NCBI RefSeq assembly: GCF_032854445.1
Contig: NW_027018085.1
Coordinates: forward strand, 24,864-88,863
Direction of reading: 5' to 3'
Length of the DNA: 64,000 nucleotides
From: Liolophura sinensis
Taxonomy: Eukaryota; Mollusca; Polyplacophora; Chitonida; Chitonidae
In this document: positions 1-10,643 of the stretch, piece after piece
Numbering within the stretch: position 1 is the stretch's first letter
How the letters are laid out: each line of letters opens with the position of its first letter
The notes under the pieces: generated by a model
Seen by the model: only the letters and a program-made list of their open reading frames with translations
The model's database searches: none
What the model was told of the DNA's origin: nothing
Position numbers and translations under genes: made by a program

Positions 1-751
1 GTTGAATATAGTAATGACCAGTCGCGATTGTACATAGTTAATGTAGCCGATTTCAATTAGCAGAAAGACCAGGCAAAAATCCAAAATTGGAAAAACTGTT
101 CCAATGCTGCTGATAAGAGGCTAATCCGACGTATTTTTTGACGAGAAATCGAATGGTGCAAACCGCGTTGCTCTCCAACGAATACTTTTGGCTGTAGCCA
201 CAAATGAATAATCATTGATGTCAAGATCACGTGCCCAGCAACGGCTCTTACTCCATGGAAACCAAGGAAATTTGCAATTTTTCAACAAGTGGAAAAACTG
301 TTCCAATGCTGCTGATAAGAGGCTAATCCGACGTATTTTTTGACGAGAAATCGAATGGTGCAAACCGTGTTGCTCTCCGACCAATACTTTTGGCTGTAGC
401 CACAAATCAATAATCATTGATGTCAAGATCACGTGCCCAGCAACGGCTCTTACTCCATGGAAACCAAGGAAATTTGCAATTTTTCAACAGCTGGAGATGT
501 CTGGCCCAATTGCGCATCTTTTGGCACCTTATTGATGTGGGTCAGTGTTCAATTGTACTTTTTACAGCGGACTGTATCAAGTACCTTGTGTTTTTTTATA
601 TACAAATGGTGTGGTTTTTCTACATGTAGATAAAGACATTGAGTTTGTCTTCGACTTAGAAGTAAGACATTTGCTGGGTGAGTTAAATGGGCTTGGCCCA
701 AAGATTTGACGTCGTCTGTGCTACCGAAGGGCACATAACTTATAATGAAAA
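1..751. repeat. Irregular first unit: two truncated monomers joined out of register
   Basis: Bases 1-287 follow the monomer from its start to the motif TTTTTCAACA. At 287/288 the sequence then jumps back about 202 bp within the monomer, to the segment beginning AGTGGAAAAACTG, and continues normally to 751. The left part lacks roughly the last 263 bp of a monomer and the right part lacks roughly the first 86 bp. The two repeated segments (89-287 and 291-489) are not identical. The left carries ATTGG, CGCGTTG and GAATAATC, the right AGTGG, CGTGTTG and TCAATAATC, so the join is between two different monomers rather than a simple copy. Overlap at the junction is only one base. This is the only clearly non-homologous breakpoint in the window. 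Confidence 0.9.
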
Positions 752-1296
752 GTTGAATATAGTAATGACCAGTCGCGATTGTACATAGTTAATGTAGCCG
801 ATTTCAATTCGCAAAAAGACCAGGCAAAAATCCAAAAGTGGAAAAACTGTTCAAATGCTGCTGATAAGAGGCTAATCCGACGTATTTTTTGACGAGAAAT
901 CGAATGGTGCAAACCGTGTTGCTCTCCGACCAATACTTTTGGCTGTAGCCACAAATGAATAATCATTGATGTCAAGATCACGTGCCCAGCAACGGCTCTT
1001 ACTCCATGGAAACCAAGGAAATTTGCAATTTTTCAACAGCTGGAGATGCCTGACCCAATTGCGCATCTTTTGGCACCTTATTGATGTGGGTCAGTGTTCA
1101 ATTGTACTTTTTACAGCGCACTGTATCAAGTACCTTGTGTTTTTTTTATATACAAATGGTGTGGTTTTTCTACATGTAGATAAAGACATTGAGTTTGTCT
1201 TCGACTTAGAAGTAAGACATTTGCTGGGTGAGTTAAATGGGCTTGGCCCAAAGATTTGACGTCGTCTGGGCTACCGCAGGGCACATATAATGAAAA
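752..1296. repeat. Short satellite unit (545 bp) with a 5-bp deletion
   Basis: The unit is otherwise type A with an 8T tract. Near 1285-1287 the usual ...CACATAACTTATAATG... reads CACATATAATG, a loss of 5 bases. The unit also has private changes: TTCAAATGCTG near 851, GACCCAATT near 1050 and CCGCAGGG near 1275. Together with the broken unit to its left, this makes the left end of the window the most irregular clean part of the array. Confidence 0.85.
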
Positions 1297-2098
1297 GTTG
1301 AATATAGTAATGACCAGTCGCGATTGTACATAGTTAATGTAGCCGATTTCAATTCGCAAAAAGACCAGGCAAAAATCCAAAAGTGGAAAAACTGTTCCAA
1401 TGCTGCTGATAAGAGGCTAATCCGACGTATTTTTTGACGAGAAATCGAATGGTGCAAACCGCGTTGCTCTCCGACCAATACTTTTGGCTGTAGCCACAAA
1501 TCAATAATCATTGATGTCAAGATCACGTGCCCAGCAACGGCTCTTACTCCATGGAAACCAAGGAAATTTGCAATTTTTCAACAGCTGGAGATGCCTGGCC
1601 CAATTGCGCATCTTTTGGCACCTTATTGATGTGGGTCAGTGTTCAATTGTACTTTTTACAGCGCACTGTATCAAGTACCTTGTGTTTTTTTTATATACAA
1701 ATGGTGTGGTTTTTCTACATGTAGATAAAGACATTGAGTTTGTCTTCGACTTAGAAGTAAGACATTTGCTGGGTGAGTTAAATGGGCTTGGCCCAAAGAT
1801 TTGACGTCGTCTGGGCTACCGAAGGGCACATAACTTATAATGAAAAGTTGAATATAGTAATGACCAGTCGCGATTGTACATAGTTAATGTAGCCGATTTC
1901 AATTCGCAAAAAGACCAGGCAAAAATCCAAAAGTGGAAAAACTGTTCCAATGCTGCTGGTAAGAGGCTAATCCGACGTATTTTTTGACGAGAAATCGAAT
2001 GGTGCAAACCGCGTTGCTCTCCGACCAATACTTTTGGCTGTAGCCACAAATGAATAATCATTGATGTCAAGATCACGTGCCCAGCAACGGCTCTTACT

Positions 2099-2113
2099 CC
2101 TTGGAAACCAAGG
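2099..2113. other. Perfect inverted repeat variant CCTTGGAAACCAAGG
   Basis: Most units read CCATGGAAACCAAGG here, a dyad with mismatches. In this unit and its duplicate at 7597-7611 an A-to-T change makes the arms perfectly complementary (CCTTGG and CCAAGG around AAA). The two occurrences are copies of one event, since they lie at the 5498-bp spacing of the surrounding block, so they are not independent evidence of function. Confidence 0.75.
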
Positions 2114-3723
2114 AAATTTGCAATTTTTCAACAGCTGGAGATGCCTGGCCCAATTACGCATCTTTTGGCACCTTATTGATGTGGGTCAGTGTTCAATTGT
2201 ACTTTTTACAGCGGACTGTATCAAGTACCTTGTGTTTTTTTTATATACAAATGGTGTGGTTTTTCTACATGTAGATAAAGACATTGAGTTTGTCTTCGAC
2301 TTAGAAGTAAGACATTTGCTGGGTGAGTTAAATGGGCTTGGCCCAAAGATTTGACGTCGTCTGGGCTACCGAAGGGCACATAACTTATAATGAAAAGTTG
2401 AATATAGTAATGACCAGTCGCGATTGTACATAGTTAATGTAGCCGATTTCAATTAGCAGAAAGACCAGGCAAAAGTCCAAAATTGGAAAAACTGTTCCAA
2501 TGCTGCTGATAAGAGGCTAATCCGACGTATTTTTTGACGAGAAATCGAATGGTGCAAACCGTGTTGCTCTCCGACCAATACTTTTGGCTGTAGCCACAAA
2601 TGAATAATCATTGATGTCAAGATCACGTGCCCAGCAACGGCTCTTACTCCATGGAAACCAAGGAAATTTGCAATTTTTCAACAGCTGGAGATGCCTGGCC
2701 CAATTGCGCATCTTTTGGCACCTTATTGATGTGGGTCAGTGTTCAATTGTACTTTTTACAGCGCACTGTATCAAGTACCTTGTGTTTTTTTTATATACAA
2801 ATGGTGTGGTTTTTCTACATGTAGATAAAGACATTGAATTTGTCTTCGACTTAGAAGTAAGACATTTGCTGGGTGAGTTAAATGGGCTTGGCCCAAAGAT
2901 TTGACGTCGTCTGGGCTACCGAAGGGCTCATAACTTATAATGAAAAGTTGAATATAGTAATGACCAGTCGCGATTGTACATAGTTAATGTAGCCGATTTC
3001 AATTAGCAAAAAGACCAGGCAAAAATCCAAAAGTGGAAAAACTGTTCCAATGCTGCTGGTAAGAAGCTAATCCGACGTATTTTTTGACGAGAAATCCAAT
3101 GGTGCAAACCGCGTTGCTCTCCGACCAATACTTTTGGCTGTAGCCACAAATCAATAATCATTGATGTCAAGATCACGTGCCCAGCAACGGCTCTTACTCC
3201 ATGGAAACCAAGGAAATTTGCAATTTTACAACAGCTGGAGATGCCTGGCCCAATTGCGCATCTTTTGGCACCTTATTGATGTGGGTCAGTGTTCAATTGT
3301 ACTTTTTACAGCGCACTGTATCAAGTACCTTGTGTTTTTTTTATATACAAATGGTGTGGTTTTTCTACATGTAGATAAAGACATTGAGTTTGTCTTCGAC
3401 TTAGAAGTAAGACATTTGCTGGGTGAGTTAAATGGGCTTGGCCCAAAGATTTGACGTCGTCTGGGCTACCGAAGGGCACATAACTTATAATAAAAAGTTG
3501 AATATAGTAATGACCAGTCGCGATTGTACATAGTTAATGTAGCCGATTTCAATTCGCAAAAAGACCAGGCAAAAATCCAAAAGTGGAAAAACTGTTCCAA
3601 TGCTGCTGGTAAGAGGCTAATCCGACGTATTTTTTGACGAGAAATCGAATGGTGCAAACCGCGTTGCTCTCCGACCAATACTTTTGGCTGTAGCCACAAA
3701 TGAATAATCATTGATGTCAAGAT

Positions 3724-3729
3724 CACGTG
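3724..3729. promoter_or_regulatory. CACGTG hexamer (E-box-like) in each unit
   Basis: The palindromic hexamer CACGTG occurs once per unit in GATCACGTGCCC. This hexamer is the known core site of many bHLH and some bZIP proteins. It is intact in nearly all units. It is lost in the unit at 49123, where five bases are missing near 49347, and near 53740, where one base is missing. A six-base site appears often by chance, so binding is only a possibility. Confidence 0.3.
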
Positions 3730-3884
3730 CCCAGCAACGGCTCTTACTCCATGGAAACCAAGGAAATTTGCAATTTTTCAACAGCTGGAGATGCCTGGCC
3801 CAATTGCGCATCTTTTGGCACCTTATTGATGTGGGTCAGTGTTCAATTGTACTTTTTACAGCGCACTGTATCAAGTACCTTGTG

Positions 3885-3892
3885 TTTTTTTT
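3885..3892. repeat. Length-variable T tract (8T here) followed by ATATAC
   Basis: This tract is the main source of monomer length variation. It is 8T in most type-A units and 7T in nearly all type-B units and some type-A units (for example near 590, 7187, 12680, 19274 and 29720). It reaches 9T only in stretches that carry other one-base indels (near 19828, 51148, 53357, 62151 and 63249). In four related units (near 20375, 37415, 46760 and 48963) one T is replaced by G. The tract changes the frame of any reading frame crossing it. Confidence 0.85.
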
Positions 3893-3913
3893 ATATACAA
3901 ATGGTGTGGTTTT

Positions 3914-3925
3914 TCTACATGTAGA
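3914..3925. other. Perfect 12-bp palindrome TCTACATGTAGA
   Basis: The sequence equals its own reverse complement over 12 bases and is kept in almost every unit, including those with many indels. Exceptions are rare and occur in noisy stretches (ACATGAGATAAAG near 21510). Such palindromes can bind dimeric proteins, but conservation here may simply reflect overall monomer identity, since the surrounding bases are equally conserved. Confidence 0.8.
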
Positions 3926-3982
3926 TAAAGACATTGAGTTTGTCTTCGACTTAGAAGTAAGACATTTGCTGGGTGAGTTAAA

Positions 3983-3995
3983 TGGGCTTGGCCCA
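3983..3995. other. GC-rich hairpin TGGGC-TTG-GCCCA
   Basis: A five-base-pair stem with a three-base loop lies in an otherwise AT-rich unit and is present in nearly all units. It is disturbed by GGACTTGG at three related places (near 24323, 38065 and 49606) and by single-base losses in noisy stretches. Any role in transcripts or chromatin is speculative. Confidence 0.7.
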
Positions 3996-5145
3996 AAGAT
4001 TTGACGTCGTCTGGGCTACCGAAGGGCACATAACTTATAATGAAAAGTTGAATATAGTAATGACCAGTCGCGATTGTACATAGTTAATGTAGCCGATTTC
4101 AATTCGCAAAAAGACCAGGCAAAAATCCAAAAGTGGAAAAACTGTTCCAATGCTGCTGGTAAGAGGCTAATCCGACGTATTTTTTGACGAGAAATCGAAT
4201 GGTGCAAACCGCGTTGCTCTCCGACCAATACTTTTGGCTGTAGCCACAAATGAATAATCATTGATGTCAAGATCACGTGCCCAGCAACGGCTCTTACTCC
4301 ATGGAAACCAAGGAAATTTGCAATTTTTCAACAGCTGGAGATGCCTGGCCCAATTACGCATCTTTTGGCACCTTATTGATGTGGGTCAGTGTTCAATTGT
4401 ACTTTTTACAGCGGACTGTATCAAGTACCTTGTGTTTTTTTTATATACAAATGGTGTGGTTTTTCTACATGTAGATAAAGACATTGAGTTTGTCTTCGAC
4501 TTAGAAGTAAGACATTTGCTGGGTGAGTTAAATGGGCTTGGCCCAAAGATTTGACGTCGTCTGGGCTACCGAAGGGCACATAACTTATAATGAAAAGTTG
4601 AATATAGTAATGACCAGTCGCGATTGTACATAGTTAATGTAGCCGATTTCAATTCGCAAAAAGACCAGGCAAAAATCCAAAAGTGGAAAAACTGTTCCAA
4701 TGCTGCTGGTAAGAGGCTAATCCGACGTATTTTTTGACGAGAAATCGAATGGTGCAAACCGCGTTGCTTTCCGACCAATACTTTTGGCTGTAGCCACAAA
4801 TGAATAATCATTGATGTCAAGACCACGTGCCCAGCAACGGCTCTTACTCCATGGAAACCAAGGAAATTTGCAATTTCTTAACAGCTGGAGATGCCTGGCC
4901 CAATTGCGCATCTTTTGGCACCTTATTGATGTGGGTCAGTGTTCAATTGTACTTTTTACAGCGGACTGTATCAAGTACCTTGTGTTTTTTTATATACAAA
5001 TGGTGTGGTTTTTCTACATGTAGATAAAGACATTGAGTTTATCTTCGACTTAGAAGTAAGACAACTCCTGGGTGAGTTAAATGGGCTTGGCCCAAAGATT
5101 TGACGTCGTCTGGGCTACCGAAGGGCTCATAACTTATAATGAAAA

Positions 5146-6500
5146 GTTGAATATAGTAATGACCAGTCGCGATTGTACATAGTTAATGTAGCCGATTTCA
5201 ATTAGCAAAAAGACCAGGGAAAAATCCAAAAGTGGAAAAACTGTTCCAATGCTGCTGGTAAGAGGCTAATCCGACGTATTTTTTGACGAGAAATCGAATG
5301 GTGCAAACCGCGTTGCTCTCCGACCAATACTTTTGGCTGTAGCCACAAATCAATAATCATTGATGTCAAGATCACGTGCCCAGCAACGGCTCTTACTCCA
5401 TGGAAACCAAGGAAATTTGCAATTTTACAACAGCTGGAGATGCCTGGCCCAATTGCGCATCTTTTGGCACCTTATTGATGTGGGTCAGTGTTCAATTGTA
5501 CTTTTTACAGCGCACTGTATCAAGTACCTTGTGTTTTTTTTATATACAAATGGTGTGGTTTTTCTACATGTAGATAAAGACATTGAGTTTGTCTTCGACT
5601 TAGAAGTAAGACATTTGCTGGGTGAGTTAAATGGGCTTGGCCCAAAGATTTGACGTCGTCTGGGCTACCGAAGGGCACATAACTTATAATGAAAAGTTGA
5701 ATATAGTAATGACCAGTCGCGATTGTACATAGTTAATGTAGCCGATTTCAATTCGCAAAAAGACCAGGCAAAAATCCAAAAGTGGAAAAACTGTTCCAAT
5801 GCTGCTGGTAAGAGGCTAATCCGACGTATTTTTTGACGAGAAATCGAATGGTGCAAACCGCGTTGCTCTCCGACCAATACTTTTGGCTGTAGCCACAAAT
5901 GAATAATCATTGATGTCAAGATCACGTGCCCAGCAACGGCTCTTACTCCATGGAAACCAAGGAAATTTGCAATTTTTCAACAGCTGGAGATGCCTGGCCC
6001 AATTGCGCATCTTTTGGCACCTTATTGATGTGGGTCAGTGTTCAATTGTACTTTTTACAGCGCACTGTATCAAGTACCTTGTGTTTTTTTTATATACAAA
6101 TGGTGTGGTTTTTCTACATGTAGATAAAGACATTGAGTTTGTCTTCGACTTAGAAGTAAGACATTTGCTGGGTGAGTTAAATGGGCTTGGCCCAAAGATT
6201 TGACGTCGTCTGGGCTACCGAAGGGCACATAACTTATAATGAAAAGTTGAATATAGTAATGACCAGTCGCGATTGTACATAGTTAATGTTGCCGATTTCA
6301 ATTCGCAAAAACACCAGGCAAAAATCCAAAAGTGGAAAAACTGTTCCAATGCTGCTGGTAAGAGGCTAATCCGACGTATTTTTTGACGAGAAATCGAATG
6401 GTGCAAACCGTGTTGCTCTCCGACCAATACTTTTGGCTGTAGCCACAAATGAATAATCATTGATGTCAAGATCACGTGCCCAGCAACGGCTCTTACTCCA
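5146..6500. repeat. Block of about 2.5 units shared with 8445-9800 (spacing 3299 bp)
   Basis: The markers are GACCAGGGAAAAATCC in the first unit, TCAATAATC and TACAACAGC in the same unit, and AAAACACC plus CGTGTTGC in the third. The unit at 6246 adds a private change (AATGTTGCC) not seen in the partner. Similarity to the partner stops in the 3' half of the third unit, where this copy has TTGCGC and GCGCACTG and the partner has TTACGC and GCGGACTG. Confidence 0.8.
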
Positions 6501-7344
6501 TGGAAACCAAGGAAATTTGCAATTTTTCAACAGCTGGAGATGCCTGGCCCAATTGCGCATCTTTTGGCACCTTATTGATGTGGGTCAGTGTTCAATTGTA
6601 CTTTTTACAGCGCACTGTATCAAGTACCTTGTGTTTTTTTTATATACAAATGGTGTGGTTTTTCTACATGTAGATAAAGACATTGAGTTTGTCTTCGACT
6701 TAGAAGTAAGACATTTGCTGGGTGAGTTAAATGGGCTTGGCCCAAAGATTTGACGTCGTCTGGGCTACCGAAGGGCACATAACTTATAATGAAAAGTTGA
6801 ATATAGTAATGACCAGTCGCGATTGTACATAGTTAATGTAGCCGATTTCAATTCGCAAAAAGACCAGGCAAAAATCCAAAAGTGGAAAAACTGTTCCAAT
6901 GCTGCTGGTAAGAGGCTAATCCGACGTATTTTTTGACGAGAAATCGAATGGTGCAAACCGCGTTGCTCTCCGACCAATACTTTTGGCTGTAGCCACAAAT
7001 GAATAATCATTGATGTCAAGATCACGTGCCCAGCAACGGCTCTTACTCCATGGAAACCAAGGAAATTTGCAATTTTTCAACAGCTGGAGATGCCTGGCCC
7101 AATTGCGCATCTTTTGGCACCTTATTGATGTGGGTCAGTGTTCAATTGTACTTTTTACAGCGCACTGTATCAAGTACCTTGTGTTTTTTTATATACAAAT
7201 GGTGTGGTTTTTGTACATGTAGATAAAGACATTGAGTTTGTCTTCGACTTAGAAGTAAGACATTTGCTGGGTGAGTTAAATGGGCTTGGCCCAAAGATTT
7301 GACGTCGTCTGGGCTACCGAAGGGCACATAACTTATAATGAAAA

Positions 7345-10300
7345 GTTGAATATAGTAATGACCAGTCGCGATTGTACATAGTTAATGTAGCCGATTTCAA
7401 TTCGCAAAAAGACCAGGCAAAAATCCAAAAGTGGAAAAACTGTTCCAATGCTGCTGGTAAGAGGCTAATCCGACGTATTTTTTGACGAGAAATCGAATGG
7501 TGCAAACCGCGTTGCTCTCCGACCAATACTTTTGGCTGTAGCCACAAATGAATAATCATTGATGTCAAGATCACGTGCCCAGCAACGGCTCTTACTCCTT
7601 GGAAACCAAGGAAATTTGCAATTTTTCAACAGCTGGAGATGCCTGGCCCAATTACGCATCTTTTGGCACCTTATTGATGTGGGTCAGTGTTCAATTGTAC
7701 TTTTTACAGCGGACTGTATCAAGTACCTTGTGTTTTTTTTATATACAAATGGTGTGGTTTTTCTACATGTAGATAAAGACATTGAGTTTGTCTTCGACTT
7801 AGAAGTAAGACATTTGCTGGGTGAGTTAAATGGGCTTGGCCCAAAGATTTGACGTCGTCTGGGCTACCGAAGGGCACATAACTTATAATGAAAAGTTGAA
7901 TATAGTAATGACCAGTCGCGATTGTACATAGTTAATGTAGCCGATTTCAATTAGCAGAAAGACCAGGCAAAAATCCAAAATTGGAAAAACCGTTCCAATG
8001 CTGCTGATAAGAGGCTAATCCGACGTATTTTTTGACGAGAAATCGAATGGTGCAAACCGTGTTGCTCTCCGACCAATACTTTTGGCTGTAGCCACAAATG
8101 AATAATCATTGATGTCAAGATCACGTGCCCAGCAACGGCTCTTACTCCATGGAAACCAAGGAAATTTGCAATTTTTCAACAGCTGGAGATGCCTGGCCCA
8201 ATTGCGCATCTTTTGGCACCTTATTGATGTGGGTCAGTGTTCAATTGTACTTTTTACAGCGCACTGTATCAAGTACCTTGTGTTTTTTTTATATACAAAT
8301 GGTGTGGTTTTTCTACATGTAGATAAAGACATTGAATTTGTCTTCGACTTAGAAGTAAGACATTTGCTGGGTGAGTTAAATGGGCTTGGCCCAAAGATTT
8401 GACGTCGTCTGGGCTACCGAAGGGCTCATAACTTATAATGAAAAGTTGAATATAGTAATGACCAGTCGCGATTGTACATAGTTAATGTAGCCGATTTCAA
8501 TTAGCAAAAAGACCAGGGAAAAATCCAAAAGTGGAAAAACTGTTCCAATGCTGCTGGTAAGAGGCTAATCCGACGTATTTTTTGACGAGAAATCGAATGG
8601 TGCAAACCGCGTTGCTCTCCGACCAATACTTTTGGCTGTAGCCACAAATCAATAATCATTGATGTCAAGATCACGTGCCCAGCAACGGCTCTTACTCCAT
8701 GGAAACCAAGGAAATTTGCAATTTTACAACAGCTGGAGATGCCTGGCCCAATTGCGCATCTTTTGGCACCTTATTGATGTGGGTCAGTGTTCAATTGTAC
8801 TTTTTACAGCGCACTGTATCAAGTACCTTGTGTTTTTTTTATATACAAATGGTGTGGTTTTTCTACATGTAGATAAAGACATTGAGTTTGTCTTCGACTT
8901 AGAAGTAAGACATTTGCTGGGTGAGTTAAATGGGCTTGGCCCAAAGATTTGACGTCGTCTGGGCTACCGAAGGGCACATAACTTATAATGAAAAGTTGAA
9001 TATAGTAATGACCAGTCGCGATTGTACATAGTTAATGTAGCCGATTTCAATTCGCAAAAAGACCAGGCAAAAATCCAAAAGTGGAAAAACTGTTCCAATG
9101 CTGCTGGTAAGAGGCTAATCCGACGTATTTTTTGACGAGAAATCGAATGGTGCAAACCGCGTTGCTCTCCGACCAATACTTTTGGCTGTAGCCACAAATG
9201 AATAATCATTGATGTCAAGATCACGTGCCCAGCAACGGCTCTTACTCCATGGAAACCAAGGAAATTTGCAATTTTTCAACAGCTGGAGATGCCTGGCCCA
9301 ATTGCGCATCTTTTGGCACCTTATTGATGTGGGTCAGTGTTCAATTGTACTTTTTACAGCGCACTGTATCAAGTACCTTGTGTTTTTTTTATATACAAAT
9401 GGTGTGGTTTTTCTACATGTAGATAAAGACATTGAGTTTGTCTTCGACTTAGAAGTAAGACATTTGCTGGGTGAGTTAAATGGGCTTGGCCCAAAGATTT
9501 GACGTCGTCTGGGCTACCGAAGGGCACATAACTTATAATGAAAAGTTGAATATAGTAATGACCAGTCGCGATTGTACATAGTTAATGTAGCCGATTTCAA
9601 TTCGCAAAAACACCAGGCAAAAATCCAAAAGTGGAAAAACTGTTCCAATGCTGCTGGTAAGAGGCTAATCCGACGTATTTTTTGACGAGAAATCGAATGG
9701 TGCAAACCGTGTTGCTCTCCGACCAATACTTTTGGCTGTAGCCACAAATGAATAATCATTGATGTCAAGATCACGTGCCCAGCAACGGCTCTTACTCCAT
9801 GGAAACCAAGGAAATTTGCAATTTTTCAACAGCTGGAGATGCCTGGCCCAATTACGCATCTTTTGGCACCTTATTGATGTGGGTCAGTGTTCAATTGTAC
9901 TTTTTACAGCGGACTGTATCAAGTACCTTGTGTTTTTTTTATATACAAATGGTGTGGTTTTTCTACATGTAGATAAAGACATTGAGTTTGTCTTCGACTT
10001 AGAAGTAAGACATTTGCTGGGTGAGTTAAATGGGCTTGGCCCAAAGATTTGACGTCGTCTGGGCTACCGAAGGGCACATAACTTATAATGAAAAGTTGAA
10101 TATAGTAATGACCAGTCGCGATTGTACATAGTTAATGTAGCCGATTTCAATTCGCAAAAAGACCAGGCAAAAATCCAAAAGTGGAAAAACTGTTCCAATG
10201 CTGCTGGTAAGAGGCTAATCCGACGTATTTTTTGACGAGAAATCGAATGGTGCAAACCGCGTTGCTCTCCGACCAATACTTTTGGCTGTAGCCACAAATG

Positions 10301-10643
10301 AATAATCATTGATGTCAAGATCACGTGCCCAGCAACGGCTCTTACTCCATGGAAACCAAGGAAATTTGCAATTTTTCAACAGCTGGAGATGCCTGGCCCA
10401 ATTGCGCATCTTTTGGCACCTTATTGATGTGGGTCAGTGTTCAATTGTACTTTTTACAGCGGACTGTATCAAGTACCTTGTGTTTTTTTATATACAAATG
10501 GTGTGGTTTTTCTACATGTAGATAAAGACATTGAGTTTATCTTCGACTTAGAAGTAAGACAACTCCTGGGTGAGTTAAATGGGCTTGGCCCAAAGATTTG
10601 ACGTCGTCTGGGCTACCGAAGGGCACATAACTTATAATGAAAA
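7345..10643. repeat. Six-unit block, second copy of 1847-5145, itself a mosaic
   Basis: Units start at 7345, 7895, 8445, 8995, 9545 and 10095. The first two and the last match 1847, 2397 and 4597. The middle carries GACCAGGGAAAAATCC (near 8511) and AAAACACCAGG (near 9606), which are found at 5212 and 6307, so this part matches 5146-6500 at a spacing of 3299 bp. The unit at 9545 is a hybrid: its 5' half matches the unit at 6246, while its 3' half (ATTACGC, GCGGACTG) matches the unit at 4047. Confidence 0.85.

Larger units (their letters stand above)
3497..4046. repeat. Type-A monomer, reference copy (550 bp)
   Basis: This is a clean majority-type unit and I use it as a map. The TCGCGA palindrome is at 3518-3523. 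A 6T run in GTATTTTTTGACG lies near 3640-3645. A small dyad AATGA-ATAA-TCATT is at 3699-3712. The CACGTG hexamer is at 3724-3729. CCATGG followed by AAACCAAGG is at 3749-3763. An 8T tract is at 3885-3892, directly followed by ATATAC. A 12-bp perfect palindrome is at 3914-3925, a GC hairpin at 3983-3995 and GACGTC at 4003-4008. No open frame with a recognisable protein family is present on either strand. At 550 bp the unit is close to three nucleosome repeats of about 183 bp, a coincidence that may or may not matter. Confidence 0.9.
1847..5145. repeat. Six-unit block, first copy (repeated at 7345-10643, spacing 5498 bp)
   Basis: Units start at 1847, 2397, 2947, 3497, 4047 and 4597. Rare variants tie this block to 7345-10643. 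Both copies have a T in place of A in CCATGG (2101 and 7599), the rare ATTGAATTTGTC (near 2833 and 8331), GGGCTCAT (near 2926 and 8424), TACAACAGC (near 3227 and 8725), ATTACGC (near 4353 and 9851) and a closing type-B unit (4597 and 10095). The copies are not perfectly collinear in origin, because units 8445-9800 resemble 5146-6500 more closely. Confidence 0.85.

Noticed and set aside
3711-4004. A 97-codon plus-strand reading frame present in most units
   Set aside because: It starts at TTG, although an ATG follows directly. It is cut to 70 codons wherever the T tract is 7T, and it overlaps 64- and 86-codon frames on the other strand. Its variable sites include amino-acid changes and a stop (GCTGAAGATG units). 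I recognise no domain. It persists because the repeats are near-identical.
4001-4041. Bacterial-type promoter (TTGACG ... TATAAT)
   Set aside because: The two boxes are about 29 bases apart, which is far from the usual 16-18. No gene follows, and the array is eukaryotic in character.
3497-4046. CENP-B box in the monomer
   Set aside because: I looked for the TTCG....A..CGGG core on both strands of the reference unit and saw no convincing match.
3497-4046. Shorter internal sub-repeats (for example three ~183 bp thirds)
   Set aside because: I compared the thirds by eye and saw no sequence similarity among them. The 3 x 183 relation is only numerical.
4016-4276. An 86-codon minus-strand reading frame in most type-A and many type-B units
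   Set aside because: It overlaps other frames on both strands, matches no protein family known to me, and is lost or altered by one-base alleles. There is no sign of selection on the reading frame.
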